Part shown: piece by piece, positions 11,160-22,391 of the stretch
Layout: the number at the start of each line of letters is the position of its first letter
Position numbering within the stretch: position 1 is the stretch's first letter
From: Macroventuria anomochaeta
Taxonomy: Eukaryota; Ascomycota; Dothideomycetes; Pleosporales; Didymellaceae
Assembly (NCBI RefSeq): GCF_010093625.1
Contig: NW_022985370.1
Location: 209,232-273,231 of the forward strand
Direction of reading: 5' to 3'
Length of the DNA: 64,000 bases
The notes under the pieces: generated by a model
The model's input: the letters and a program-made list of their open reading frames with translations, nothing else
Told to the model about the DNA's origin: nothing
Database searches by the model: none
Made by a program: the position numbers and the translations under genes

Positions 11160-11353
11160 TTTGGCGAGATTGTGTTGCTGCTGCTTGGTTTGTGGGAAAG
11201 TTTGGGGCTCTTTGATCGAGTCAACGATGTCATGCACGCTAGTGACGCCACAGTTTGTGGCAGTTGTCGTCTGTGCGTAACTTTTTGAAGAGCAGCTACG
11301 AACCGACCATCATTGTACTCCCCCACCATCCACCTTCTTGCCCCTCATACACC

Positions 11354-11875
11354 ATGACTACCGAAGTTGCGCTCGATACCACTGTCGTATGTTCAAAAGA
11401 CCACAATGACGAATTAAGCTGACCCGTCCAGGGCCTCATCACGGTCGAACTCTATAATGATCACGCGCCGAAGACATGCAAGAACTTCGCTGCCCTTGCG
11501 CAGCGCAACTACTTCAATGGCCTGCTGTTCCACCGCATAATACCGAACTTCATGATCCAGGGTGGTGATCCTACTGGCACTGGCCGAGGCGGTGAATCCA
11601 TCTACGGCGAGAAGTTCGAGGACGAGATTTCCCCAGCTCTGAAGCACACAGGTGCCGGCATTCTCAGCATGGCCAACTCAGGCCCCAACACGAACGGATC
11701 CCAGTTCTTCATCACGCTAGCGCCTACACCATGGCTGGACGGCAAGCACACAATCTTCGGCCGAGTCAAGAGCGGAATGCAGGCGGTCAAGAAGCTTGGC
11801 TGGGTCAAGACAGACCGGGAAGACAGGCCTGTGGAGGAAGTCAGGATTTTGAAGGCGTACGTGGTCAAAGAGTAG
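11354..11875 (+). CDS. PPI1: Peptidyl-prolyl cis-trans isomerase, PPIL1 type
   Basis: join(11354..11386,11432..11875), 158 aa. An 11-codon first exon ends at GTATGT; the 45-nt intron ends TCCAG. The second exon holds the whole cyclophilin fold: NYFNGLLFHRIIPNFMIQGG with the active-site Arg in FHRIIP, GAGILSMANSGPNTNGSQFF, and the Trp of TPWLDGKHTIFG that contacts cyclosporin in sensitive cyclophilins. Length and the motif GGDPTGTGRGGESIYG match the small nuclear PPIL1/Ppi1 class associated with the spliceosome. The activity is proline isomerisation. It shares a short promoter with the Rqt4-like gene. Confidence 0.93.
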
Positions 11876-12033
11876 AGCCATTGGCTCGGTCATGGAGCTC
11901 TTGGGGAACGGAGAGAGACCGCCAAGAGCAAAGCGTTACCCAGTGCACACAATATGCGCGAGGCTGGAGGGCCAAGGTGTTTGAAGTGAGTTCTTCGGTT
12001 CAATTGCTATGTACAGTGTGTTCAGGAGACTGA

Positions 12034-13397
12034 TCAGTTCAGTGGCCCATTAGGATGAATCAGCACCTTTGTGTATCCATCAATCCTCTGGTCGAACTTC
12101 TGGTACGCTTCCGGCGCACTGTCGATCTCGATCTCGTGCGAAACAACGAAGCTTGGCTTTGCCTTGCCCGAGATAATCATATCGCGTAGATACCTGTTGT
12201 AGGCCTTGACGTTGCACTGTCCAGTGCCCAGCGACAATCCCTAGCGATGTCAGCACTCGGTCGCACCATCTCGAATTCAAATCGTACCTTTTCGAAGAGC
12301 TTTCCGAACGAAATCAGAATCTGTCCCTTCTTGCTCTGCTCATCTGGCGCGCCTGGGTCTGCTGGAACATACAGTCCTGGGATACCCAATCCACCCGTTG
12401 GACGAGTCACCATGATTAATTGATCGAGGACGATGTTTGGCTTCTCCTTCGACCCTGAGGCGTCGACAGCTTGGTAGCCCACAGCATCGACTGCTCTGTC
12501 CACCATACCACCATTGGCTTTGATGATCTGCTCGACAGGGTCGCTCTTCCTGAAGTCAACTGGTATGCAGCCAATCTTCTTTGCCGCCTCCAATCGCTCA
12601 GGCACGGTATCGACGACGAACACCTTACTGGCACCTCGCAGAACACCGCTGTATGCTGCCATCAGACCGACAGGGCCAGCTCCAAACACTGCGACGCTCT
12701 CGCCGCTCTTGAAGCCTGACAGGACAAGTCCGTGCCATCCCGTGGGGAAGATGTCTGCCAGCAAGATGAAGTCCGCCTCATGCTCTGTGCCCTTGGGCAG
12801 CTTGAGTGCATTGAAGTCCGCAAATGGTACGCGAATGTACTGCGCCTGGCCACCTTGGTATGGGCCCATGGCTACGTATCCGTATGCGCCGCCTGCAAAC
12901 CCGGGGTTTACGCTACACGACTATCAGCTCCCGTATCGAAAACGGCAGACGGCGTGTACTCACCCTGTGCAAAACGCTGTCTTTCCCTCCTCGCAGTTTT
13001 GACATCTTCCATCGGCTACGTTGAATGGCATGACGACACGGTCGCCCTTCTCCAATAGAGTGACACCTGCGCCAGCTTCGATGACGACACCCATGTTCTC
13101 ATGGCCGAAGACCAGTCCTGACTCTGCAGCTGTGCGACCCTGGTACATGTGCAGATCCGAACCGCAAATGGCAGCAGTTGTCACATTGACAATCACATCA
13201 TCTGGATGCTCGATCTTCGGTATTCCGACCTCCTTCACAGAGACCTTGAATGGCCCCTCATAGTGCACGGCCTTCATCTTATCGCCCGACATGTTTGTAG
13301 AGTTGTTGGATGTATCTTCGGCCGGTACCTGCCCTGGATCGTGGTCGGGGTCGAGGAGCGGAATGACGTTCTCGCCGTCCTGTGGTGCGCGTGCCAT
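12034..13397 (-). CDS. Zinc-dependent alcohol dehydrogenase, glutathione-independent formaldehyde dehydrogenase type
   Basis: complement(join(12034..12240,12288..12912,12964..13397)), 421 aa. The introns have GTACGA and GTGAGT donors. Catalytic zinc ligands are visible in TAAICGSDLHMYQGRT (Cys) and VFGHENMGVV (His/Glu). The structural zinc loop is GRCQNCEEGKTAFC. The Rossmann motif is VAVFGAGPVGLMAAYS, followed by VFVVDTVPERLEAAKKIG. The extended insert DASGSKEKPNIVLDQLIMVT is typical of the Fdh/threonine-dehydrogenase-like subgroup, which oxidises formaldehyde or other short aldehydes and alcohols using NAD. The start is uncertain: ATGs at 13292 (MSGDKMKAVHYEG) and 13277 fit the family better than 13397. 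Confidence 0.88.
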
Positions 13398-14228
13398 GGT
13401 GGATTCTGGCTCGTTTATATGCGTGCGACAATGGGATCAATTGCGAAAGCGGTTTACGAGGATTACAATGCAAGAGGCTTCTGGATCACGAGTCTTGGAT
13501 GGGCCAGAAAACGCCCACCTTTGCGGTTTATAACCCCATCCTTGAAGCTCCGCAAGTGGGCGTCATTGTTGTGAGGGGTGCTGGAGGGGCACCTGCGGAT
13601 GCTGGCGATCCACTGTGGGGTAGCCCTGCTGTTCCAGCCGCAACCGGAGCTAGCAACAGCTCGACCGTTGTTCCACGCGTTCCTGTTTGGCTGAAAGAGG
13701 AATTTGGAAGCTTTGCACTGCGCAAACGCAGCATGCATACCCTCGGGGATAGTCGCCGACCTACGCGTCGTGGAAAGTTGCATGTAACCGTACAACATCT
13801 TGTCAGTGTTCGAGCCGCGCCTGTTGCAACACCTACTCAACTTCGAGAGCCAGGGCGCTCACATTCACGAAGTCTGACCATAATCAAGATCTACAAAATC
13901 CTCCATAAAAGGTCTGCCAGCGGGAGATCGGGATGTTCGGCAGTTACAACTTTGACAGTTTTTGTGGGACCCAGGAGGTCTTCAGGCCCTCACGATCATA
14001 ACAGACGCGTCGAACATTGAACAAGATGGGGTTGACATTCGATACGAAACATACGGTTGTACGAAACCCGCGGTAGGGTATCTCGGTAGTCAGATTCAAC
14101 TTCAAGCAAAACAACGCCAGAATCGGCCAAATAACATCCTCCCATCTCCACTCCAGACGATGTACGCTGCAGACCACTATACTCTAGACGTTCAAACAAC
14201 ATGCTGACTTCCTAAACAACAACCAAGC
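13398..14228. other. Intergenic region
   Basis: Several overlapping ORFs of 60-210 codons on both strands, none with a recognisable motif. Nothing supported. Confidence 0.5.
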
Positions 14229-17072
14229 TCACTCCTCGACTCCAGCATCAGACTTGGGGAATGCGCCCGGCATGGAGACCTTCTTGCGCGGCATAGGGAT
14301 CCTCGACTGCCTCCGTACGCTCAAGGTCTTGGTAATTGTGACGGGCACAACGAAGGCTGGAGGTACTCGAGATGATTTGACGTCACCATCCTCGGTCTCT
14401 GAAGGAAGGCTGGAGGAACTCGCTGCAGCACTAGAAACCGTTACGGGCGTGACAGTAGGGCCAGGAGACACTCGAGAAGCCTCGGACTCAGTAGCCTCGC
14501 TCTCTTCAATAGAGCTGGAGGATTTCACAGTCACATCCTGGACCGCTACGCGCGTCATGGTAGGATGCAGAGGTATTTCCGAGGTCTTGGACCCAGCTCC
14601 GGCCTTCACAGGAGTGTTTGAAGGCCTCCTAGCAGCACCGGGAGACGCCGTACAGGCGAAAAGACCGCCTGCTGGTCCAGCGTGCGAAGCGCCTTGAGTC
14701 TGCGCACGAGACCAGGGAGGTACTCGCGGCTTTACCGATGTGGAAACTGCCCGCCCAGGAACAGTGCGCGGCATCGTGACCTTGGACACTGATCTACTAG
14801 ACACAGTGCTGCGGGGAGGTGTTCTCGACACTGTAGCTTTCGGAGCTGGTCGTAGGGAAACACTCTGTTTCGAAGGTGTACGGATCGAAGGTGTCCGAGG
14901 CATCGGAAGCTTTCCCCTCGCTTTATTAGACATGCACGAAGGCCCTGGGTAAACAACCTCTTCATACACCACGTCTTCAGGGCTGAAGTCCACAAGATTG
15001 TCCACCGAAATCCAGCCATTTTCTCGAGTAACTGGCGGCGAAGGGGGTTCCTCTCGCACAGGAGCCTTCTTCCTCTGATGAGAAGGCTCAGCGCTCTTCG
15101 ATTTGTGCTTCGATAGCGTAGGCTGACTTTTCCTTATCGTCAAAGGAGGAGGAATTTGTGAGGGTCTCCTTTCTTTCACGGGTTCTGGAGAACTAACGAA
15201 TCGTCCAACTACAGCGGCGTCCAATGCGGCCTGGACTTCCTTCATGATATCGGAAGATGAAGACGAATTCTCCGGGCAAGCAGTCTCTTCATCAGGAAGT
15301 GGGCTGTTGCACCAATACTGCAATATCAGCTCTTCTTCATGAGCTGTGCCGTCCACAGCAGCCTGGGATGGCTTTTCTTCTTCGGTTGCCTTTACTAGAG
15401 CAACGATCTTCTTTGCTAAGCGGAAATTGCGAAATGGGACAGTAATCTGTTCGCCAGCCGCATTTCGCATGACAGGAAGAGGAATCGCCGTTGTCGACCG
15501 TTGACGCACCGGTGAGGATGGTTCTGACATCGAGCATGGAACCAAAGCTATTTCGACTGGCTCGATCGGGGACATTGCTGCAGTCTCCGGTTCGGTCACT
15601 TCCCCCACTGGTGCCGGAAAAAGAAGCTCAATCTCTTCTTCAAAGTCCGTCTTCGAATCGTGGCGGGCTGACTCTTTGTCTAGAGACATGCTTGCGGCAA
15701 GAGCTTTTGCCATCTCCATGGTAGCTTCCAGTGCAGGTACATTGATGTACTTCCCACCCAAGATGATCAGCTGCTGAGACAGCGCTTCGTTGTCCGGAAG
15801 TCCGACAGCGTCGAGTTTGGCTTCAAACTCCCACCACCATTCGTCATCCATGGCTCCTTCTTCATCGTTTCCGCTCGCTTCTGCGAACAATGCCCAATAT
15901 GACCAACGATGAAGACCCTCTTCCATAAGCTTGCAGAGTCTCTCGGCCTCGACACCACTTAAGACTCGTAGTGGGTTGACAAGTTTCAGCTCCGATAATG
16001 TTGGTGCCGGACCGACGACTTGGCTCCAAATGTTACTGAGTTGCATCATGTCCCGTTGCGCTAGGAGTGTGTTACTGGTCTTTACGCTAACGCGATGCGT
16101 AGGAGGAAACCTCGAAACAATATCCATCGGAACGAGGGTGGTGAATTGGAACGCAGTAATCTGCGCAGAGATGGATGTAGGCCGCACCGAAGGCAGTTCG
16201 TTCGACTTGGCCAGTTGAGCTTTGGTGTGGAGCTGAAACCGGTCTTTGAGGCCTCGAACAGCCTCTTCAGAAATGTCGTCAACGCTCTCGCTGCTCACGA
16301 TCGCTGATTGCTTCTCTGCAACAGTCGCATATTCAGCAATATCGTCGGCCACACGAACTGTCTCCGAGAGGACAAGAGGTTCACGAATCAGAGGTCTTTC
16401 CCGTGCCGCATCCACGGGCCCTACAAGCGACGACGCCGAGACATTCCATGAGGCTCGTACATTCATCCAAGGCCTGTTCGACTCAGGCTCCGTGACTACG
16501 CCTCGGGCGATTGAGGCAGTGGAAACGTTCCACGGCCTATGCTTGAACACCGGGTCGTGAATGGTCGTTGACAACGCAACGTCCTTCAAAAACTTTGCGA
16601 GCGGCTTGATTTCTGTTCATTTGTCAGCATCTATTCAAATAACAAAAAACTCCATAATCAATGCCGAACTCCCCTGGAAAACTGTTGACTTACTATCCAC
16701 ACCCCTCCTCACCCCCGAAAACCTCCTCTTCACAACAACACGCTCGACTTTCTTCACCCGTTTCTCAAGCTTATCATGCACTTTCTTCAACTTCTTCTTG
16801 ATCCTTGCTCGGAGCCTCTGTCTTCGACCCGGCGTGTACAGAATCTTGTCGGAGAAATCTTCAACCCCTTCTTCACCCCCTTCTTCACCCCCTTCTTCAC
16901 CCCCTTCTTCATCCTCGCTCCCCATCTCCTCTTCACTGCCCGGGGTAATTGGAATATCGTCCCAAATCACTGCTCGAGCTTGAACGCGCATGCTTTCTGT
17001 CGCTGGCTCGATCACAAACCCCTCGGGGTGAGGGTGTAGCTGGGGTGGTAGCCAGGAGGGACTTCCTACCAT
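14229..17072 (-). CDS. Large disordered protein of unknown function
   Basis: complement(join(14229..16612,16694..17072)), 920 aa. The intron has donor GTAAGT and acceptor AACAG, and phase 1 joins the two long frames exactly. Exon 1 encodes an acidic tandem repeat (GGEE units) from a 12-bp repeat at about 16861-16910, then a basic helix (RRQRLRARIKKKLKKVHDKL). The middle has one ordered-looking region (about 290-410) with LSNIWSQVVGPAPTLSELKL and HRWSYWALFAEASGNDEEG. The C-terminal 400 residues are Ser/Thr/Pro/Arg-rich with repeated RTP, SRS and PMPR motifs. No known domain is recognised. The composition suggests a scaffold or nuclear/cytoskeletal protein, but that is a guess. Confidence 0.8.
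16861..16910. repeat. In-frame 12-bp tandem repeat
   Basis: About four copies of a CCCCCTTCTTCA-like unit on the plus strand, coding for GGEE repeats in the minus-strand gene. Units of 12 bp keep the frame, so copy-number change would alter only the length of the acidic tract. Confidence 0.85.
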
Positions 17073-18140
17073 GCTGCGTTGCGTGCGCGGTGGAGGGAGG
17101 GAAGGAAGGTGGATGCGCAGTTTACGATCTTGTTGGTTTGTGAAAAATGAGTTGTGTGGAGGGGAGGGCTGGAGGTATACAATACCGTGAGTGCAGCCGA
17201 ATATTATGAAGTGTCTCCAGCGCAGAAGAGCTGGTTAGGCTCTGGAGGTTTTGAAGACTTGTGCGAATTGCAGGATATATGAACGAGAGGGTGAAGTGGT
17301 AGCGACAACCTCCAAAGCACTCCTCCAAGAGCATTATCTGTTCGCCGTGACCGACCTTCGACGTCTTCAGACCATTCAGAAGCGCAGCATGTGGCCACAC
17401 AGCTCACTATGGTGGATACGAGGCCATTGACTACCATTATCTCTACCAAAATTCCACATACTTCGTCGCAAAATGACTGCCTTTACCGCATCCAACTCTA
17501 ACCCTAAACCTAGCTTGGAGGTACACACAGTGGTTGCAATCTGCTTGTTCGTCTTGCAGAGGTGTGAGCCCTTGGATGTATGAGGGGTCAGCGTAGAGAC
17601 TCTGGTTCCGACCTGAGGGGGGTGGTAGAACGCTTCGATCAGGTGGTCTTGGGAGGCCTTCACAGTGCCCAGGAATGGACGCTGATGGGAACAGACTTTA
17701 TTAGCGGGCACGGAAAGACCGGCTTGTCTTCACAGTTTGGACGTGTGTGACAATGCAGACAAGGTCCGTACACCACCTCCCAATATTTCACAAACTTGGG
17801 GTTCCAGTGCAGTGGGGTCTAGTTCCAGATTGCGAAAACCATATTAGGTGACAGGACGCAGGGAAAAGTCGTGGCGATGGTGTCGTAGAACATTATCATT
17901 TCTCTTCTACTATCCAATACAAATCCCACATGCCAACCGGCAACAAAACTCCAAACGCTCAGAACGGTGCATCAGTCCTCACGGACGGTAAAGTGGGTTT
18001 CTCCTCGACGATTTTCGTGATCCGTGTTGATGGTTCGGTACCAGGTGGGGTCATGAGCTTCGTGGTACTGGTTCGGCATTGCTGCCATCGGTACGTCCAA
18101 TCATGCACTATTCACTGTTAAGACCCGAATTAGGAAATGG
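17073..18140. other. Intergenic region
   Basis: Promoter of the 920-aa gene and 3' side of the next minus-strand gene. A 111-codon minus ORF at 17376-17711 has no recognisable content. A short CTAACCCTAAACC near 17497 resembles telomere repeat but is a single instance. Confidence 0.5.
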
Positions 18141-18911
18141 CTAGACCACCTTTGAAAGATTCGGGGTGTTGGGGACAAGGCTTGTGACGTCGGAAAGTTT
18201 GGGTTTGGGGACAACATTTGTCACATCGCCGACTTTGGGCAGTTTGGGCAGTTTGGGGAGCGAGGGGAGTTTGGAGAGCGAGGGGAGTTTGGGCAGCGAA
18301 GGGAGTTTGGGCAGCGAGATTTCAGGCAGCATGTCGCCGCTGCAAACAAGTAAGGACGCAATAAACCAAGACCAGGTGTAAGGGGGAAGGGTGTGGGAAG
18401 GAACTTACTATAACGAAAGAGTCAGGTCGCCGCGGATTGATGCCTTGAGCTCGATTTCAATCTCGAGATTCGCTTCTAGTGTGAGTTTCAGACCATCCTG
18501 GTCTTCCAGCGAGCCCTTCTTCTTCTCGGGATCCATGCGGTACGGTTGGTTGGGATCGGTACCGCGCATTGGGATCTCGCCGCGCATTGCTCGGGCGTGC
18601 GTCACGGGGCCGTCCATGGATGTGCTGTCTGGGCCGATGCGCTCGAACATGCCCATCTGGTTGAGTTCGTTGTTTGCGTCGGCCTCTTCCAGGGCTTCGA
18701 GAGATGCGGTTTTCATGTACTTTCCGTCCTCGATGCCTTTCTGGATGCGTTGGCGGCGGGCGCGGCGCGATGATGATCTTGAGCGTGCGGATTGCAGGCC
18801 GGCTTCACGCTTGTCTTGCTTCTTCTTCAGAACCGCCTTCTCCTGCTGCATGGTCGTGCGCTCATGCGGCTCCGAGTCGGAGGCATCGTTTTGGTTGTTC
18901 TTGTCCGCCAT
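18141..18911 (-). CDS. Tail-motif paralogue A (Lys/Arg-rich, LPSLPK repeats)
   Basis: complement(join(18141..18339,18409..18911)) gives 233 aa; intron retention stops at a TAG at 18408-18410 and gives 167 aa. The N-terminal part is charged and disordered (VLKKKQDKREAGLQSARSRS). It then has the tail shared with the next gene: LEANLEIEIELKASIRGDLT (about 146-165). In the spliced form a second exon adds tandem LPSLPK/LPKLPK units (18-bp minisatellite), then VVPKPKLSDVTSLVPNTPNL. The donor GTAAGT overlaps the stop codon, and frame is kept across the junction (YGDMLPEISLPK). Function unknown. The same tail type recurs in Pezizomycotina proteins annotated as hypothetical (from memory, unverified). 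Confidence 0.72.
18180..18330. repeat. 18-bp coding minisatellite (LPSLPK units)
   Basis: Plus-strand units such as GGGGAGTTTGGGCAGCGA repeat about five times with point changes. Read on the minus strand they encode LPSLPK, LPSLSK and LPK blocks in the second exon of paralogue A. Confidence 0.75.
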
Positions 18912-19740
18912 ATTTGTGGTTGTGGTTGAGGGTCTTTCCTTTGGTTCTGGGGCGGTAGGCGGGACCCGGGGTGCAGAGGCGGCACCTATACTTGCGATTG
19001 AGAGGTTTGGTTGATGTCAAGGATATCTCGGTGCACAGCAAAACGAACGGAGAGGACTGAATGTGCAGATGAGGGGAGCTCTGGGTTGGGCAGAGCTAGA
19101 GGCAAGACCAGCCGTCACTTGAAATCAAGATTGATGCATGCTAGGGTGGAGCTGGGATGTGCACTTCGCACGTCGCCCCAATTTGGCACCCCTGTCAGCT
19201 GCAGGCGAAGCAGGATCCCCGAAAGCCTGACGTCAGGGCGGGATTTGACCCTGGCGTGGCCGTTTCTGCCGTTGCGTGGCGGGCGCGTGGGCTGAGCAGA
19301 AGGCGGAGATAGCCTTTTCGTGCAGGGGTGATGGATACAAGTCTATGCGGCTGACGACGCACGGGGTGGAAAGTTGGCAGGGCGGAACCAGGATGTCATC
19401 GCTGCGACGTGGGAGGTACGCTGCCACGACTCAGGTCTTGCGTCTGGACTTTGGATTTTCGAAATTTGGCATTTGCGAAGTCTGCAAGCGTCGAGTTGGT
19501 GGTTCTCGGGCACAGCAGTTACAGCCTCACAGAGAAGTGAATGTTTGGTTCAATGCAGTATTTCAGATAGAATTACACTACGTAGGACCCCCAAGCCAAA
19601 CGCCGTCCAGGAAAGCTCCAGGACTCAATGCTCCAAACGTCGTAAAGTTAGGTCAATAATAGTCATGCAATATTCGTTGCGATACAGCTTAGTTACTGGA
19701 GAAGGTCAGCGCATGTACTTTAAGAGTAAACAATCACAAC
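18912..19740. other. Intergenic region between the two tail-motif paralogues
   Basis: Upstream region of paralogue A and downstream of paralogue B. Short plus-strand ORFs only; nothing supported. Confidence 0.5.
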
Positions 19741-20487
19741 TTACAGCAGACCAAGCGTAAGATCACCGTGGATCTTAGCCTTCAACTGAATCTCAATGTC
19801 GAGGTTGAGCTCCAGTCGCAGACGCAGCTGCTCGCCCTTGCCGTCACCACCCTCGTCCTCGCCGCCTCCGCCGGTCAGACCTCCAAGAGCCTTTCCAGCG
19901 GTGTCGCCGACCTGGCCAACGGCTTTGCCTGCGGTGTCCTGGACCATGTCGCCAGCACCACCAACAAGCTCACCTCCAGGGACGTTCTCGGTAATGTCAT
20001 CGAGGGGACCTCCTCCCTTTCCGCCCTTCTTCTGGCGCTGGCGGTTGCGGCGACCTCCAGACTGGGAGACATCGGATCGTGCATCAGTGTCCTCGGAATC
20101 TCCGCCTCGTCGTCCACGGCCTCGAGACTGGCGACGCCTCGATTGCGATTTTGACTTCTGAGGCTGAGCTTCGGGTTCTGAATCGTCGGCATCGGCATTG
20201 CCGTTGGATCGTTGTTTCTTGCCTGCGTCCTCTTGCTCAGCCTCTGCGTCACCAGCGTTTTCGGCTTCGGCGTCGCCCTCAGCGTCGCCTTCAGCTTCGC
20301 TCTCGGGGGCGGGGGTGGGTTCGGGAGTGGGCTGCTGCTGGGGCTTCTTGCCGCCCAGCTTCTTCGGGGTCTTCTTTTCTTTCTTACTCGATGATTCGGC
20401 CTTGCCAGATCCTCCAATAGAGGCATTGGCGTCAGCCTGGCCCTCGCCCTCAATGGACTGCTTCTTCTCTTCGACAGTGTCCGCCAT
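19741..20487 (-). CDS. Tail-motif paralogue B (acidic/RG-rich)
   Basis: 248 codons in one frame, 247 aa plus stop. The N-terminal half is disordered and acidic with AEGDAEGDAEAENAGDAEAE, then a basic segment (QSRRRQSRGRGRRGG). A Gly-rich linker with amphipathic repeats follows (VQDTAGKAVGQVGDTAGKAL). The C-terminus LELNLDIEIQLKAKIHGDLT, followed by LGLL, matches the tail of paralogue A about 1 kb away on the same strand. A GTAAGT donor sits at the last codon (19744-19739). Splicing to CTCCAG at 19696 would replace the last codons with L-N-stop, so the intron has little effect here. The name fits a disordered RNA-binding or septal/condensate-type protein, but no function is shown. Confidence 0.8.
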   Translation of the reverse strand: MADTVEEKKQSIEGEGQADANASIGGSGKAESSSKKEKKTPKKLGGKKPQQQPTPEPTPAPESEAEGDAEGDAEAENAGDAEAEQEDAGKKQRSNGNADADDSEPEAQPQKSKSQSRRRQSRGRGRRGGDSEDTDARSDVSQSGGRRNRQRQKKGGKGGGPLDDITENVPGGELVGGAGDMVQDTAGKAVGQVGDTAGKALGGLTGGGGEDEGGDGKGEQLRLRLELNLDIEIQLKAKIHGDLTLGLL

Positions 20488-21324
20488 GATGTGGTTGCTT
20501 GGTCTTCAGATGGATTTGGATGGAGTGTTGGTCTGCAGGCGCAAAAAGCTGGATGTTGACAAGTAAGTTCAAAATTCTGGAAATGGCAGAATCCAAGTCG
20601 ACGGAGCCGATTTGTTAAGAGGAACCACCAGCGGGATTGGAACAGGTTTGGAGCTGCAGAGGTACCTTGACATCCCTGCTCACACACGAGCCACCCACAT
20701 CATGCGGCCTGACGCAAGAGTGGAACCGACAGGTGTACCCCACCACGCGTGTGAGCCATCCCTAAAACTTGTCACCATCCTTGCGAGCATTGATCGGGAT
20801 GGCCTGATGCCGTGCGGTGAGCTCAGAACGAGCTCAGCATGTCTCAATCGAGCGCTGCCTCTGCATGCGCGCTTGAGATCATTTCCTTTTAGGCGGCGTT
20901 GAGGCGAAACCTGGATGCTGAGGCACACCCCGCGCAATCGACAAGGATGGCTGACATGGCGGTGGCTGGTAGGTCACTGTCGGAATCTGGTACACTTTCA
21001 GTAGCTCCGGACATCCAACTTTCTGGTGGCAAACAGACAACCGCGAAATTGGCGATGATGAAATAACGTTTTGAGATACGAAGTTCATCGTTGTTGAAGA
21101 GAGCGTTGGGCTAACGAGCGTTGAGATTGAATTAACACTAGGCGAGTAAAGATGCAAGTCTTCACGAGCGTCACGCGTGGATCGCGGGAGTTGTTCCGCA
21201 CCGGTCTAAGGCAGCCTCGTCTGCACTCGTGACGCCAAGAACTCACCTCGCAGGAATCGATCAGAGCATCGACGGGCATCACACCAGAACTGCATCGGCA
21301 CTGGAAGCTCGTGCCGCCCGCAAA
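20488..21324. other. Intergenic region
   Basis: Divergent promoters of paralogue B (minus) and the DUF2470 gene (plus). No other supported feature. Confidence 0.5.
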
Positions 21325-22053
21325 ATGGCGACTCCAGAGGCACAAGAGACAGCGGCCAAGCAGCGAATCATTAAGCACATGAATGCAGACCACCATGATT
21401 CTGTACGCCGTCACACACATTACCACGAGGCGTGACATCTGACAGTAGTACAGATCCGTCGCTATGTCGAAGCCTACGCGTCCAAAAGCCCCAGGCAAAG
21501 CCACTCCGCCCAAATGACCGATATCACCCTGAATGAGATGAAGTTCAGTTGCAGTGGCCAAACCAGCACCATCGCCTTTGATCCGCCCATGGAGAGCCTG
21601 CGTGAAGCAAGAGAGCGACTTGTTCAGATGGACAAAGACACCCTCAAGGTCCTGGGCCGCAGCGACATCACTGTTACTCGCTACATCCCGCCATATGTCA
21701 AGTTGGGCCATCTATTAAACTTCACTCAGTGTTTCCTTGTCTACCTCCTATTGCCGAGAGGAGCGAACTTCAGGCCTGGCAGTCAGCTGTACGACAATCT
21801 CCTGTTCATGGTGCCAACGTTCGCAGATTTCGTACTGCAGGTCAGGTCAATCATTCTGCCTATCATGCTGGCCATACATGTTACTGAGACTTTCGTCATG
21901 GAGAAGAAGGTCAGGAGGCATGGATTGAGTTCAGTTGATGCGGTCTGGTGGTTGTGGGTAGGGAGCAGCTTTGTAGAAGGTATCACCGCTTTTTGGCGGT
22001 TGGATGGCTTGATTGCGGAGAAGCAGAGGGAGAAGGATGCGAAGAAGCATTGA
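21325..22053 (+). CDS. DUF2470-domain membrane protein
   Basis: join(21325..21402,21454..22053), 225 aa. The 51-nt intron is GTACGC...TACAG, phase 0. The N-terminal DUF2470-like domain includes RIIKHMNADHHDS (about 14-26), RRYVEAYASKSPRQSHSAQM and DITLNEMKFSCSG. DUF2470 is also found at the C-terminus of haem-utilisation proteins. After it come about three membrane segments (LLNFTQCFLVYLLLP, VRSIILPIMLAIHVTETFVM, VDAVWWLWVGSSFVEGITAF) and a charged KKH C-terminus that could act as an ER-retrieval signal (KxKxx-like). Probably an integral ER or other endomembrane protein; function unknown. Confidence 0.85.
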
Positions 22054-22273
22054 TAGAACAGCACGATTGTTACTCTCTAGCATAGCGAAGACCTAGAGCG
22101 AATATAGACACCTTGCATACACTCTGTGATTATTGATAGAAAGATGTCAAGGGAAAGGCAAGTCCGGTGTGCAGGATGATTCGCACAAGCCAATCAATCC
22201 AGTGCAATAATTGCCAAAATGGAAGAGTCGCTGCTCAAGCTCATCAAGTGATGATGATGGCGGACAGTGTGAG

Positions 22274-22285
22274 CACAAAAAAAAT
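22274..22285 (-). terminator. Pol III T-run terminator
   Basis: A run of eight A on the plus strand, i.e. T on the tRNA strand, directly follows the 3' end of tRNA-Met. Confidence 0.8.
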
Positions 22286-22391
22286 TGCTCCCTGCCAGAT
22301 TCGAACTGGCGGCCTTCGGATTTCTGTTCTTGGAACAGTCATACTCGACGAGATATGAGACCGACGTGATAACCGACTACACCAAGGAAGC
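22286..22391 (-). tRNA. tRNA-Met (CAU, elongator), intron-containing
   Basis: Minus strand. The acceptor stem GCTTCCT pairs with AGGGAGC (one G-U); the T-arm is GCCAG/TTCGAAT/CTGGC; the D-arm region is GGTGTAGTCGGTTATCAC. The anticodon loop CTCATA-A is split after position 37 by an intron of about 32 nt that can be removed to give CTCATAATCCGA, as in other fungal elongator tRNA-Met genes. Downstream on the minus strand is a T8 run, a Pol III terminator. Initiator identity is unlikely given the anticodon stem. Confidence 0.9.

Noticed and set aside
17490..17515. Telomere-like CTAACCCTAAACC
   Set aside because: Only about two units within gene-dense DNA; no array.
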